Assembly (NCBI GenBank): GCA_016710385.1 | Contig: JADJVX010000017.1 | Span: 806,001 to 870,000, forward strand | Direction: 5' to 3' | DNA length: 64,000 nt | Origin: Actinomycetales bacterium | GTDB lineage: Bacteria; Actinomycetota; Actinomycetes; Actinomycetales; Dermatophilaceae | In this document: in pieces, positions 16,510 through 24,414 of the stretch | Position numbering within the stretch: position 1 is the stretch's first letter | Layout: each line of letters starts with the position of its first letter | Position numbers and translations under genes: made by a program | Notes under the pieces: model-generated | The model's database searches: none | What the model was told of the DNA's origin: nothing | The model's input: only the letters and a program-made list of their open reading frames with translations

Positions 16510-16624
16510 ACCCGCTTCCGCACGTCACCGGCCATTTTCGGGCCTCCGCATCCTCGCCCGTTCGAGGCGGCAGACCGTCCGCTGGATCAGCGTCCATGGC
16601 ACCGGTCCTGCGCATGCTGCCTAG

Positions 16625-16710
16625 TGGTTCGCTGAGGTTCGCCGCACTCCACTGAGGGTCCAACATCGCCGGACTGCGGCTTTCCTCGCCGAAGCCGCCC
16701 GATCAGCGAT
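16625..16710. repeat. Left 86-bp direct repeat flanking the AbiE cassette
   Basis: Aligns without gaps to 18243-18328 at roughly 85% identity, sharing TGGTTCGCTGAGG, CACTGAGGGTC, TGCGGCTTTCC-CGCCGAAGCCGCC and GATCAGCGAT. It contains a hairpin (GCGGCTT / AAGCCGC). The right copy includes the 3' end of the DsbA gene; here the corresponding bases are not part of a gene. The stretch 16510-16624 between the tRNA and this repeat shows no feature. Confidence 0.8.
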
Positions 16711-16729
16711 GGCTGAGCGCCGGAGAGAC

Positions 16730-17591
16730 CTACCCCGCGCTACTTGGGCCCGCTTGAAACACGGGGTCCAGGATGGCGATGACCTCACACATCTGATCGT
16801 CCAGGTCCGACTCGCACATGTCCTCGAGGCCTTCCTTACGGCGCCAGGCCGCCCACTTGGCCTGTGCGATCGCACCGTACCCAGCGACCGAAGCCGCGAC
16901 GGGACGAAGAGTCACCCGGCGGTATCGCGCCACAGCCCGCGCCGAGCTCAAGAGCACCTCGGGGTCGATGCCTCGCTGAGCGAGCGCCACGATGTCGACG
17001 TAGTCGCGCCAGCGGGTGCTGGTCATGCCTCGCTCGAGAATCGTGACGCCCCTTCTCGGCCACCAAGGTCTCTGGCGCCTACCCGAGCATCTCGATGGGC
17101 TCTCCCAGCACTCGGGGAATGGAGACCAGGGTTGGCAGTGGGACAACCGGGTCGCCGGTCGAGATGTCCCAGGCCAGCACGACTCGCGCGGTTCCAACTG
17201 TGCCATGCACCCGCATCCGGAGGCCGGGGTAGTCAGCAGCCTCTCGGATGGTTCGGACATCAAGGCTGCTCCGGTCGAGATCAAGACCGTCTTCGACCTC
17301 GACAGCTGCGACATCCATGACGACTTGCTCGATATGCGCTGCGGTGACGGAAGCCGAGATGGCCTCCGAGTCCACATCCTTGGTTGGGCGGCGAATTCCA
17401 TAGCCAGCCAACAGGATGCCGCCCTTGAGTATGAAGTCCTTCCCGTGCGGAGACCTGCGAAGTCGGTCCAGGAACGACTCAAGAGCGTGACGGGTGACCA
17501 ACTCGCCAGTCGCGACCGGGGCATCGGTCTTCCTGGACTCGTGCGCTTGGCGTTGAAGCTGCCGAAAGACCTCATCACCATTCACGGTCAT
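16730..17591 (-). pseudogene. abiEii: AbiEii/AbiGii-type nucleotidyltransferase toxin, doubly disrupted
   Basis: Toxin partner of a type IV-like AbiE system. The first 170 codons (17591 to 17079) give the nucleotidyltransferase segment FILKGGILLAGYGIRRPTKDVDSE, then an in-frame TAG (17079-17081) follows PIEMLG. The same frame continues APETLVAEKG, then a run of four C (17049-17052, where three would restore frame) shifts to the frame encoding ERGMTSTRWRDYVDIV, WAAWRRKEGLE and a stop at 16730. Both halves match the family in order, so a full-length gene of about 285 codons has suffered a nonsense change and a one-base insertion. The start overlaps the antitoxin stop (TGATG). Confidence 0.85.
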
Positions 17592-18148
17592 CAGCCCAAG
17601 GCCTCGAGCGTCCGAAGCAGAGGCCCTCTGGTTCGCGGTAGCTGGGAGGCGACCTCCAACAAGTCGGCCGGCTTCCCACCCCGACCCAGCCAGTTGCGCA
17701 ACGCGTCACGCCCCAGCTCGTACCCTAGCGAGCCGCGAAGTCGGAACGCGTCGGCGATGGACCGCTCCGGACCGTAGATGCCTATGTGAACGTTCGAGCC
17801 CGGGATGACCATGGTGGTCCGGCCTAGGCCGAAGGAGTCGGCGGCGAAGTGGTGCCAGGCGATGGCCCCTTCAGTCGCTGGAGTCCGGCTACCTCGTGGA
17901 ATCGCGACGTCAAGTGCCCGAGGAATCTCGTCGGTCAGGTCGTAGTAGGCGAGCGCCGAGGCCAAGCAGACAGTCGCCTTGGGATGTTTGGCGGCCGCCT
18001 CGAGCCAGTCCCAGTCAGCTGGGTCAGCGTCAGATGGCAGGTACACGCCGCGCGCGATCCTCTCGTAGGCGCCGACCTTTGCACGTCGGTAAAACGCGCT
18101 GCGCGACGTGGCGCGCTCACCAGCACGAAGCAGTTCTGCAGCGGGCAT
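17591..18148 (-). CDS. abiEi: AbiEi-type antitoxin / transcriptional regulator
   Basis: A 185-aa protein with an N-terminal winged-helix region (about residues 3-45: AAELLRAGERATSRSAFYRRAKVGAYERIARGVY, shown in part) and a C-terminal domain typical of AbiEi antitoxins that neutralise AbiEii nucleotidyltransferases and repress their own operon. ATG 18148 follows GGGAGGAGGGCC, a strong ribosome site. The frame is intact although the toxin is broken. Base composition is visibly less G+C-rich than in the neighbours and none of the dispersed 8-mers occur here, consistent with acquisition. Confidence 0.85.
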   Translation of the reverse strand: MPAAELLRAGERATSRSAFYRRAKVGAYERIARGVYLPSDADPADWDWLEAAAKHPKATVCLASALAYYDLTDEIPRALDVAIPRGSRTPATEGAIAWHHFAADSFGLGRTTMVIPGSNVHIGIYGPERSIADAFRLRGSLGYELGRDALRNWLGRGGKPADLLEVASQLPRTRGPLLRTLEALG

Positions 18149-18242
18149 GCTGGCCCTCCTCCCTGGAACAGAACGTATACCGATAACTGTTCCTGCATAC
18201 GGTTTGTTCCGCACTCTGCGTGGTCTGTGACGGTTGGCCGCA

Positions 18243-18328
18243 TGGTTCGCTGAGGGTGGCCGCACTTCACTGAGGGTCGAGCCTCACCGGAGTGCGGCTT
18301 TCCCCGCCGAAGCCGCCTGATCAGCGAT
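18243..18328. repeat. Right 86-bp direct repeat flanking the AbiE cassette
   Basis: Gap-free partner of 16625-16710. It spans the last 8 bases of the DsbA gene (stop at 18321-18323), its hairpin terminator (GCGGCTT-loop-AAGCCGC) and about 55 bases beyond, ending 95 bp from the AbiEi start. This copy sits in its natural context (the 3' end of dsbA), so the left copy looks like the duplicate. Confidence 0.8.
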
Positions 18329-19004
18329 CGGCCGGTCCCGATGCATCGGCAGCTTGGGTCAACAGCGCGGTGAAGACCTCGACGGGTTGAGCACCGGAAA
18401 CCGCCACGCGTCCACCCGCCACGGTGAAGGGCACGCCGGTCACGCCGAGCGAGCGTGCCTCAGCCTCGTCGGCACGCACCTGCGCAGCAAACGCATCCGA
18501 GCCGAGGACCTCGCCAATTCGGTTGCGAGACAGGCCCACACCCGTGGCGAGATCCATCAGCACACCGTGATCGTCCAAAGCCAGGCCCTGCCGGAAGTGC
18601 GCGGCATACATCGCCTCCTGCAACTCCCCCGCCAGCTGCCCGACACCCTCAGCGGCGGCCAATGCCAGCAGCCGGTGCGCGTCGAAAGTCGACGACTTCA
18701 CGGCCCGGGCGAAGTCCAGGACCAGCCCGTCCTCGGCAGCCACCGCAGCCACCCGCTCGGTCATGGCCAGACCAGCGGCCAACCCACCCCCGTATTTGCG
18801 CCCGAGGTACTCGGCCACCGGCACCCGCTCGCCGGACGGCATACCGGGGTCGAGCTCGTAGGCTCGATGCCGCACCGCGACCGGCCCGGCATACCCGGCT
18901 ACCGCCGCCGCGAGCCGGCGCTGCGCGATGTAGCACCACGGGCAGACCAGGTCGGCCCACACCTGCACGTCCAGCGCATCCACCGCGTCCACCCCGTCGC
19001 TCAT
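18321..19004 (-). CDS. DsbA-family oxidoreductase (FrnE-like)
   Basis: A 227-aa cytoplasmic thioredoxin-fold protein. The redox motif DLVCPWCYIAQRRL sits near residues 19-32, followed by the DsbA helical insertion and the cis-Pro loop GVTGVPFTVAGG (about 190-200). There is no signal peptide, which fits the FrnE/2-hydroxychromene isomerase-like branch that acts on disulfides or small-molecule substrates in the cytosol. Its ATG overlaps the LysR gene's stop (ATGA), so the two are co-transcribed and the regulator probably responds to the same redox or substrate signal. Confidence 0.88.
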   Translation of the reverse strand: MSDGVDAVDALDVQVWADLVCPWCYIAQRRLAAAVAGYAGPVAVRHRAYELDPGMPSGERVPVAEYLGRKYGGGLAAGLAMTERVAAVAAEDGLVLDFARAVKSSTFDAHRLLALAAAEGVGQLAGELQEAMYAAHFRQGLALDDHGVLMDLATGVGLSRNRIGEVLGSDAFAAQVRADEAEARSLGVTGVPFTVAGGRVAVSGAQPVEVFTALLTQAADASGPADR

Positions 19005-19933
19005 CCCCCGAGTTTCGCATCCCCCCGCACCTGCGGCCGCGGCCCATGCGCCAGCAGATAGCGCCGGAACAGGCCTGCGGCCGGAAGCAGAGCGCGCTCG
19101 GTCGACCAGACCAGCCCCACGTCGCGGGCCCCCGCCTCATCGGTGATGCGCACCAACCACGGCCCACCGGCCGAGGGCGGCAGCGGGTCGTCTCCGGTCG
19201 CGGGCACCACAGCAACCCCCAGCCCGGCCGCGACGAATCCCCGCGCGGTCGTGAGATCGTCGACCTCGAAAGCCACCGGCGGTTCGATCCCCGCAGCCGC
19301 CACGAGCCGTTCCCACCGCTGCCGCATCGGGCTCGGCGCGCGTGGCACGACGAACGCCTCCCCCGCCGCCTCCGCCATCGACACCTCGGTGCGCCCCGCC
19401 CACGCGTGCCGCGCCGGCACGGCCAGGAAGAGGTCCTCGCGGAAAAGCAAACGCCACTGCGCCGGTATGCCGTGCGGCCGCTGCGCGGTGATGACCAGGT
19501 CCACCCGACTCTCGACCAAACTGTCCGCCGCCGCCAGCACCCCTTCCTGCCCAGTCTGGTGGACGACGAACTGCACGTCGGGGTGCTCGGCCCGGAAGCC
19601 ACTGATGAGTGCCGGCACCAACCACGATCCCAACGACGGGTCATGGGCGAGCACGACCGTCCCCCGCTCGGGATCGAGCAACTGGTCGACGGCAGCCAGT
19701 CCGTCGTCGAGGGTGTTGATGAGCCGGTCGACGTGTCGCTTGAAGACCGACCCCGCGTGTGTCAGCCGAAGCACGCGGCCAGAACGCGCCAGTAGCGGGG
19801 TGCCGATCTCATCCTGCAAGGCCGCCAAGGCACGCGAAACGCTCGGCTGGCTCACCAGGTGGAGTTCGGCGACCTCGGTCACCGTCGCCCCGTCGGCAAC
19901 GAACTGAAACCACCGCAGCGCATCCGTTTCCAC
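19001..19933 (-). CDS. LysR-family transcriptional regulator
   Basis: A 310-aa regulator. The winged helix-turn-helix is at the N-terminus (DGATVTEVAELHLVSQPSVS, about residues 14-33, then RALAALQ) and the effector domain is periplasmic-binding-protein-like, with GTVVLAHDPSLGSWLVPALI, VDLVITAQRP and GFVAAGLGVAVVPA. The GTG start lies 6 bases from a 35-bp interrupted palindrome (19939-19973), probably its own operator. It is followed by the DsbA-like gene. Confidence 0.9.
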   Translation of the reverse strand: METDALRWFQFVADGATVTEVAELHLVSQPSVSRALAALQDEIGTPLLARSGRVLRLTHAGSVFKRHVDRLINTLDDGLAAVDQLLDPERGTVVLAHDPSLGSWLVPALISGFRAEHPDVQFVVHQTGQEGVLAAADSLVESRVDLVITAQRPHGIPAQWRLLFREDLFLAVPARHAWAGRTEVSMAEAAGEAFVVPRAPSPMRQRWERLVAAAGIEPPVAFEVDDLTTARGFVAAGLGVAVVPATGDDPLPPSAGGPWLVRITDEAGARDVGLVWSTERALLPAAGLFRRYLLAHGPRPQVRGDAKLGG

Positions 19934-19938
19934 CCGAG

Positions 19939-19973
19939 AACCCTATCCATGCAGTATCCGCATAGATAGGGTT
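19939..19973. promoter_or_regulatory. Probable LysR operator (interrupted palindrome)
   Basis: AACCCTATC (19939-19947) and GATAGGGTT (19965-19973), with an inner ATGC / GCAT pair on the same centre (19956), form a symmetric 35-bp site in the divergent gap between the LysR gene and the small + strand gene. It has the T-N11-A-type size expected of LysR sites. Confidence 0.6.
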
Positions 19974-20013
19974 ACTCAGAGGTATTGGACGTATGGCACA
20001 TGATCGCTGCAGC

Positions 20014-20286
20014 ATGGATGTCATGAACAACCGCACTTTTGCCAACTCGACCACCTACGCCGCCAAGCTCGTGGCAATGGTCCGCGACGACCTCCAGGAG
20101 CGCCGCCAGGCGCGCACCGCCCGTAAGCAGCTGATGCGTGAGCTCGACGGCTACCACTCGCGCGCCGACATCGACGACCTGCTTGCAGCCGTCGACCGCC
20201 ACGAGGGCCCCGAGGCCGAGATCATGCGCACGATCCTGCACTCCAAGCTGGCGCACGCGCAGCGCGGCTCGCTGCTGGCCGGCTGA
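20014..20286 (+). CDS. Small actinobacterial protein of unknown function
   Basis: A basic-acidic, mostly helical protein of about 90 aa; in-frame ATGs at 19993, 20014 and 20023 are all possible and none has a Shine-Dalgarno. The body (VAMVRDDLQERRQARTARKQ, then ADIDDLLAAVDRHEG) resembles short uncharacterised actinobacterial proteins. It has no signal, no cysteines and no membrane segment. Being divergent from the LysR gene across a palindrome, it may be a LysR target. Confidence 0.65.
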   Translation: MDVMNNRTFANSTTYAAKLVAMVRDDLQERRQARTARKQLMRELDGYHSRADIDDLLAAVDRHEGPEAEIMRTILHSKLAHAQRGSLLAG

Positions 20287-20331
20287 CCTGCCGAGCGCTC
20301 GACCTCGGTCGCTGCGCTGAAGCGAACCACG

Positions 20332-20361
20332 AAGCCCCCGTTCCGATCGGAACGGGGGCTT
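20332..20361. terminator. Bidirectional hairpin terminator
   Basis: A perfect 30-base palindrome (arm AAGCCCCCGTTCCGA) lies between the small + gene and the minus-strand NlpC/P60 gene, ending T-rich in the + direction (TTCTAGT). Confidence 0.85.
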
Positions 20362-20378
20362 CTAGTGGTTGCAGAGGC

Positions 20379-21114
20379 TCAGTAGCGGCCGTAGCTGACG
20401 TTGTTGGTGGTCCAGATCGTGTGCAGACCGGACAGGGATGCCGGGGCGGCGCGCGTCGTAGAGCATGCCCGGGCCGGCGTAGATGCCCACGTGGTAGGCC
20501 GGGTAACCGAAGAACACCAGGTCGCCGGGCTGGGGGTTGCTGACCTTCGTCGCACCGGCACGCTGGCCTTCGGCCGTGCGCGCAATCGACTTGCCGACCT
20601 GCCGGTAGACGTATGAGGTGAAGCCCGAGCAGTCGAAGCCGGCCGACGGTGAGGACCCACCGTGGACGTAGCGGATGCCGGACAGGCTGCGCGCGATGCC
20701 GACGATGGTGCCATCGCTCGGCGGAACGTTGACGTCGGCCTTGGGCGCCGCGGTCGTCTTGGCGGCAGTCGCAGCCAGCGCAGCGCGGTCGGTGGACCGC
20801 GACGCGGCGGTGACCTTCTTGGTCGTGAAGCCCAGCGATCCGAAGGTCTCGTTCCCGGGGGCGCTGGCGGGCGCACTGAGCGACGGGCCGACCTCGGCGA
20901 TCACAGCGCCATCGGCAGACTCGGTCGAGGGCACGGCCGACTCGGGAAGCGTGAGCGCCGAGGCGGGCATGGCCATCGACGCAACCAGACCACCGGTCAG
21001 GACCGCGGCGGCGGACACCCGGGCGACAGGCTTGACATTGTCCGTGGCGATCTGAGCCAACTCGGCCAACGGGGAATACCCGGAGGCGCGGTGACGCCCG
21101 ACGTGTGTAGACAC
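20379..21114 (-). pseudogene. NlpC/P60 cell-wall hydrolase (C40) with a 3' frameshift
   Basis: A secreted peptidoglycan endopeptidase. The N-terminus has a basic stretch and a hydrophobic segment (about residues 33-53) as export signal, then a linker. The catalytic domain follows with Cys in GFDCSGFTSYVYRQ (about 158-171) and His in YHVGIYAGPG (about 207-216). After YDARRP the frame breaks: removing one C from a run of four (20443-20446) would restore SLSGLHTIWTTNNVSYGRY and a stop at 20379, the normal family ending. As printed, translation continues 17 codons further to 20362 with a foreign tail. The active site is intact, so this may be a sequencing error. GTG start with GGAGAGG; controlled by the upstream riboswitch. 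Confidence 0.8.
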
Positions 21115-21137
21115 GATGTACCTCTCCTAGCGCCATA

Positions 21138-21300
21138 CGAGGTGAGCTGTCGGGTTCGGGTGGGAGTCACCCGGGCCTCGACCGACATCTGGCCGCGACC
21201 TTCACCCCAAGGGCGTCTCACGACGCCCGGAAGTGGTTCCCCCGCTCCTGCCTGGCGGTAAGTCGTCCCGAGGCAGTGGCAGGATTCGGCGATCCACCTC
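21138..21300 (-). promoter_or_regulatory. Cyclic di-AMP (ydaO/yuaA) riboswitch
   Basis: Reading the minus strand, the leader carries the family's conserved blocks in order: GCCGAATCCTGCC (about 21290-21278), CAGGAGCGGGGGAACCA (about 21250-21234), TTGGGGTGAA (21211-21202), and GGGTGACTCCCACCC then GAACCCGACAGCTCACCTCG (21172-21139). This class binds c-di-AMP and in actinobacteria typically switches off genes for cell-wall hydrolases, exactly the gene that follows 24 bases downstream. Boundaries are approximate. Confidence 0.88.
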
Positions 21301-21482
21301 GGCACCGGGCCATGTCTGGACCGGCGTCGGGAAGACTAACCCATCTCCCGGCGCAATGTCACGTTCCGATCACGGAATGGCCACTGTGAGATCACCGACG
21401 TTCCCATTCGTGCTCAGCGCAGGCCCGGCATACCCGGCAAACCGACCCCGACAACGCGGCATACACCGGGCGAACCGGGCGC

Positions 21483-22211
21483 TCAGCGCGCCTGGAATCC
21501 TTCCCCGAAAACGTGTGCCGCGACGGCGTGCGGCAGCCGCACCGCGGGCGTGTCGGCCCCCTCGCCGACCCCGACGCACACGTCGGCACCCTCGACCCAC
21601 ACGCGCACGGTGGTGCCCGGCAGCACTCCGGCCTCGATCAGGATGCCCAGCGAGTCGGGATCGACCTGCGCGATCTCGCCGATCCGGCGCACGACCACGG
21701 TCTGCTTGACGCCATCAGCCCCCGCCGCCGGAGCATGCCGGGCCCAGTCGCGCAGGCTGCGCGAGCGGTCGGCGTCCGGAGCCTCGCGTTCGCCCTCGAG
21801 CTCCTCCAGTCCCGGGATGGGGTTGCCCCAGGGCGAGTCTCGGTGGTCACCGATGAGGGCCAGGATGCGGCGCTCGACCCGCTCGCTCATGACGTGCTCC
21901 CATCGGCACGCTTCCTCGTGGACGTACTCCCACTCCAGCCCGAGGATGTCGACGAGCAGCCGCTCGGCGAGCCGGTGCTTGCGCATGACCCGCGTCGCCG
22001 CGAGGCGTCCGGTCGCAGACAGTTCCAGGTGGCGGTCGTCGGTGACGCGCACCAATCCGTCGCGCTCCATCCGCGCGATGGTCTGCGACACGGTCGGCCC
22101 GGAATGCCCGAGCCGCTCGGCGATGCGCGCGCGCATCGGCACAATCCCCTCTTCCTCCAGCTCGAAGACGGTCCGCAAATACATCTCGGTCGTGTCGATC
22201 ATGTCGCTCAC
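21483..22211 (-). CDS. Metal-dependent (iron) repressor, DtxR/IdeR family
   Basis: A 242-aa regulator. The N-terminal winged helix (IDTTEMYLRTVFELEEEG, then IAERLGHSGPTVSQTIARME) is followed by the metal-binding dimerisation domain with KHRLAERLL and EEACRWEHVMSERVE. The Cys in this last segment is typical of iron-sensing DtxR/IdeR rather than MntR. It ends in an SH3/FeoA-like domain (about 165-240). With Fe(II) it would bind iron-uptake and storage promoters; no such genes are nearby. GTG 22211 (MSDMIDTTEMYL) is preferred over ATG 22202 by family alignment. The gap to the divergent photolyase gene is only 20 bp. Confidence 0.9.
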   Translation of the reverse strand: MSDMIDTTEMYLRTVFELEEEGIVPMRARIAERLGHSGPTVSQTIARMERDGLVRVTDDRHLELSATGRLAATRVMRKHRLAERLLVDILGLEWEYVHEEACRWEHVMSERVERRILALIGDHRDSPWGNPIPGLEELEGEREAPDADRSRSLRDWARHAPAAGADGVKQTVVVRRIGEIAQVDPDSLGILIEAGVLPGTTVRVWVEGADVCVGVGEGADTPAVRLPHAVAAHVFGEGFQAR

Positions 22212-22231
22212 GAGGGCTAGCCTCTCACCCA

Positions 22232-23734
22232 ATGAAGCCCGTCCTGGTGTGGTTGCGACGCGACCTGCGCATCGCCGACCAGCCGGCCCTCCTGGCGGCT
22301 GCCGGATCGGGCCGCCCCGTCGTGCCGGTCTTCGTCGTCGACCCCCTGCTCTGGGACGCGGCCGGGTCCCCGCGCCGAGACCGCCTCGCGGCCTCCCTGC
22401 GCTCCCTCTCGGCTGACCTACAGGCCCGGTATGCCGTGCAGCTGGTGCTCCGTCGCGGGTCACCGCTGCGCGTGATCCCCGCTCTGGCAGCCGAACTCGG
22501 CGCCGACGCCGTGCACGTGACCGCCGAGACCACGCCCTACGGCCGCCGGCGCGATGCCGCGGTCGCTGCGCGATTGGCCGACGCCGGGGTGGCCTGGGTG
22601 GCGACGGGCACGGCATACGCGGTCGGTCCGGGCACGGTGCTGACCGGCACCGGCACCCCTTACCGGGTCTTCACCCCGTTCTCGCGCGCTTGGCGGGCGC
22701 ATGGTGCGCCCGGGCCGGCACCCGCTCCCGCCACGCTGGTCGGCCTCAGGGACGTGCCGAGCGACGGCCTCCCGAGGCAGCTCCCGAGGCAGCTTCCAAG
22801 CCCGGGGACCGCGGGTGCGGTTGGAGATGGCCAGGTTGGAGATGGCCAGGTTGGAGATGGCCAGGTTGGAGAGGCCGCCGCGCACGCGCGGTGGCGCGAG
22901 TTCCGGGAGGGTGCCCTCACGGCATACCGGACCGACCGTGACCGACCCGATCTCGACGGGACCTCGCGGCTCTCGGCGGCCCTGAAATACGGCGAGATCC
23001 ATCCCCGCACCCTGCTGGCCGACCTCGGCCGCGACCAAGCGCCCGGCACCCCCGGCGCGAGCACGTTCGTCACCGAGTTGGCCTGGCGAGAGTTCTATGC
23101 CGACGTGCTGTGGCACCATCCCCGCTCGGCGTGGCACGACCTGCGGCCGCTGCCGGGGATGGACTACGACGAGCCGGGCGCCGCGTTCCACGCCTGGCGC
23201 GCGGGGCGGACCGGCTATCCCTTCGTCGACGCGGGGATGCGGCAGCTCGCGGTGACCGGCTGGATGCACAACCGGGTGCGCATGGTGACCGCGAGCTTCC
23301 TGGTCAAACACCTGCACCTGTGGTGGCCGCACGGGGCGCGGCATTTCATGGCGCAACTGTGCGACGGCGACCTCGCCTCGAATTCCCACGGCTGGCAATG
23401 GGTTGCCGGCACCGGCACCGACGCTGCGCCGTATTTCCGGATCTTCAACCCGGTCGCGCAAGGGCAGCGGTTCGACCCGAGGGGTGACTACGTGCGCCGC
23501 TGGGTGCCGGAACTCGGTCACCTCACCGGTGCCGCTGTCCACGAGCCGTGGGCGCACGCGACCGGGTATGCCAGGGGCTACCCCACCCGCATCATCGAGC
23601 ACGCCGCCGCCCGCGCCGAAGCCCTGCGCAGGTATGCCGTGTCCCGCACCGCCGCCGCCCGAGGTGGCGAACCGACAGGGGGTCCGCCCGAGGATCGCGA
23701 GATCGCGAAATCGGCCGCTCTTGGCCCGGAATAG
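22232..23734 (+). CDS. phr: Deoxyribodipyrimidine photo-lyase (class I cryptochrome/photolyase family)
   Basis: A 500-aa flavoprotein that repairs UV-induced cyclobutane dimers using blue light. The N-terminal photolyase alpha/beta domain begins VLVWLRRDLRIADQPAL; the FAD-binding helical domain has TSRLSAALKYGEIHPRTL, ELAWREFYADVLW and WMHNRVRMVTASFLVKH. NSHGWQWVAGTGTDAAPYFRIFNP supplies electron-transfer Trp and FAD contacts. The inter-domain linker (about residues 175-215) contains tandem repeats. TAGCCT lies 8 bases before the ATG, suggesting a nearly leaderless transcript. Proximity to a carotenoid operon fits general light protection, but the genes are not in one operon. Confidence 0.92.
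   Translation: MKPVLVWLRRDLRIADQPALLAAAGSGRPVVPVFVVDPLLWDAAGSPRRDRLAASLRSLSADLQARYAVQLVLRRGSPLRVIPALAAELGADAVHVTAETTPYGRRRDAAVAARLADAGVAWVATGTAYAVGPGTVLTGTGTPYRVFTPFSRAWRAHGAPGPAPAPATLVGLRDVPSDGLPRQLPRQLPSPGTAGAVGDGQVGDGQVGDGQVGEAAAHARWREFREGALTAYRTDRDRPDLDGTSRLSAALKYGEIHPRTLLADLGRDQAPGTPGASTFVTELAWREFYADVLWHHPRSAWHDLRPLPGMDYDEPGAAFHAWRAGRTGYPFVDAGMRQLAVTGWMHNRVRMVTASFLVKHLHLWWPHGARHFMAQLCDGDLASNSHGWQWVAGTGTDAAPYFRIFNPVAQGQRFDPRGDYVRRWVPELGHLTGAAVHEPWAHATGYARGYPTRIIEHAAARAEALRRYAVSRTAAARGGEPTGGPPEDREIAKSAALGPE
22820..22872 (+). repeat. 15-bp tandem repeat in the photolyase linker
   Basis: GTTGGAGATGGCCAG occurs three times in perfect tandem (22820-22864) plus a half copy, encoding GDGQV repeats. 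Just upstream, CGAGGCAGCTcCC is also duplicated. Being a multiple of three, copy-number change keeps the frame, so linker length could vary between strains. Confidence 0.85.
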
Positions 23735-23829
23735 CGACCCCATTCGACATCTCGCAAGGGCCCCGTCTGCTCCGGGGACCCGGGGACCCGGGGAGACGCC
23801 GGCGTGGTGGACACGGCAGGATCTGACCC

Positions 23830-24378
23830 ATGCCCGAGGTCCGCATCCGTCCCGCCCAGCCCGCCGACGCCCAGGCCATCCACGATCTCGTGGTCGGCCT
23901 GGCCGTCTATGAGAAGGAGCCGGACGCGGTCGAGGGTGGGCCGGAAGATTTCGCCGCGGCGCTGTTCTGCGACACCCCGCAGGTCTTCTGCCAGGTCGCC
24001 GAGGTGCGCGAGGTCGCCGGCGACCAGTCGCGGGCCGATGCGGGCGGCGGCGGGGGCGCGGGCGCTGGCACGTGGGAGGTCGCCGGGATCGCGATCTGGT
24101 ACGTCACCTTCTCGACCTGGAAGGTGCGCCACGGGCTGTGGCTCGAGGACCTGTTCGTCACCCCCGAACGCCGTGGCCTCGGCCTGGGCCGGCTGCTCCT
24201 GGAGGAGTTGGCCGGCATCTGTGTCGAGCGCGGCTACCCACGGTTCGAGTGGTGGGTGCTCGACTGGAACACCCCCGCGCACGGCTTCTATCGATCGCTC
24301 GGCGCAGTGCCGCAGGACGAGTGGACGGTCTGGCGCACCGATGGTGAGGCGCTGGTGACCCTGAGTCGCCGCCGCTGA
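23830..24378 (+). CDS. GNAT-family N-acetyltransferase (spermidine/diamine acetyltransferase-like)
   Basis: A 182-aa acetyltransferase. The N-terminus RIRPAQPADAQAIHDLV and the segment LAVYEKEPDAVE match the SAT branch of the family. LEDLFVTPERRGLGLGRLLLEEL (about residues 123-145) is strand 4 plus the acetyl-CoA pyrophosphate loop (RRGLGLG), and WWVLDWNTPAHGFYRSLGA gives the catalytic Tyr/Asn region. A Gly/Ala-rich insert (about 76-90) lies in the middle. The substrate, a polyamine or amino acid, is uncertain. It converges with the MFS gene across a palindromic terminator. Confidence 0.85.
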   Translation: MPEVRIRPAQPADAQAIHDLVVGLAVYEKEPDAVEGGPEDFAAALFCDTPQVFCQVAEVREVAGDQSRADAGGGGGAGAGTWEVAGIAIWYVTFSTWKVRHGLWLEDLFVTPERRGLGLGRLLLEELAGICVERGYPRFEWWVLDWNTPAHGFYRSLGAVPQDEWTVWRTDGEALVTLSRRR

Positions 24379-24390
24379 CGACGCCACCCT

Positions 24391-24410
24391 GGACAGATCG
24401 CGATCTGTCC
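24391..24410. terminator. Bidirectional palindromic terminator
   Basis: GGACAGATCG / CGATCTGTCC is a perfect 20-bp palindrome in the 36-bp convergent gap between the GNAT and MFS genes. Confidence 0.65.
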
Positions 24411-24414
24411 GGCG

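Noticed and set aside
16510..18330. Integrated prophage or element with integrase next to tRNA-Arg
   Set aside because: No integrase, excisionase or phage gene is present, and the repeats do not include the tRNA 3' end.
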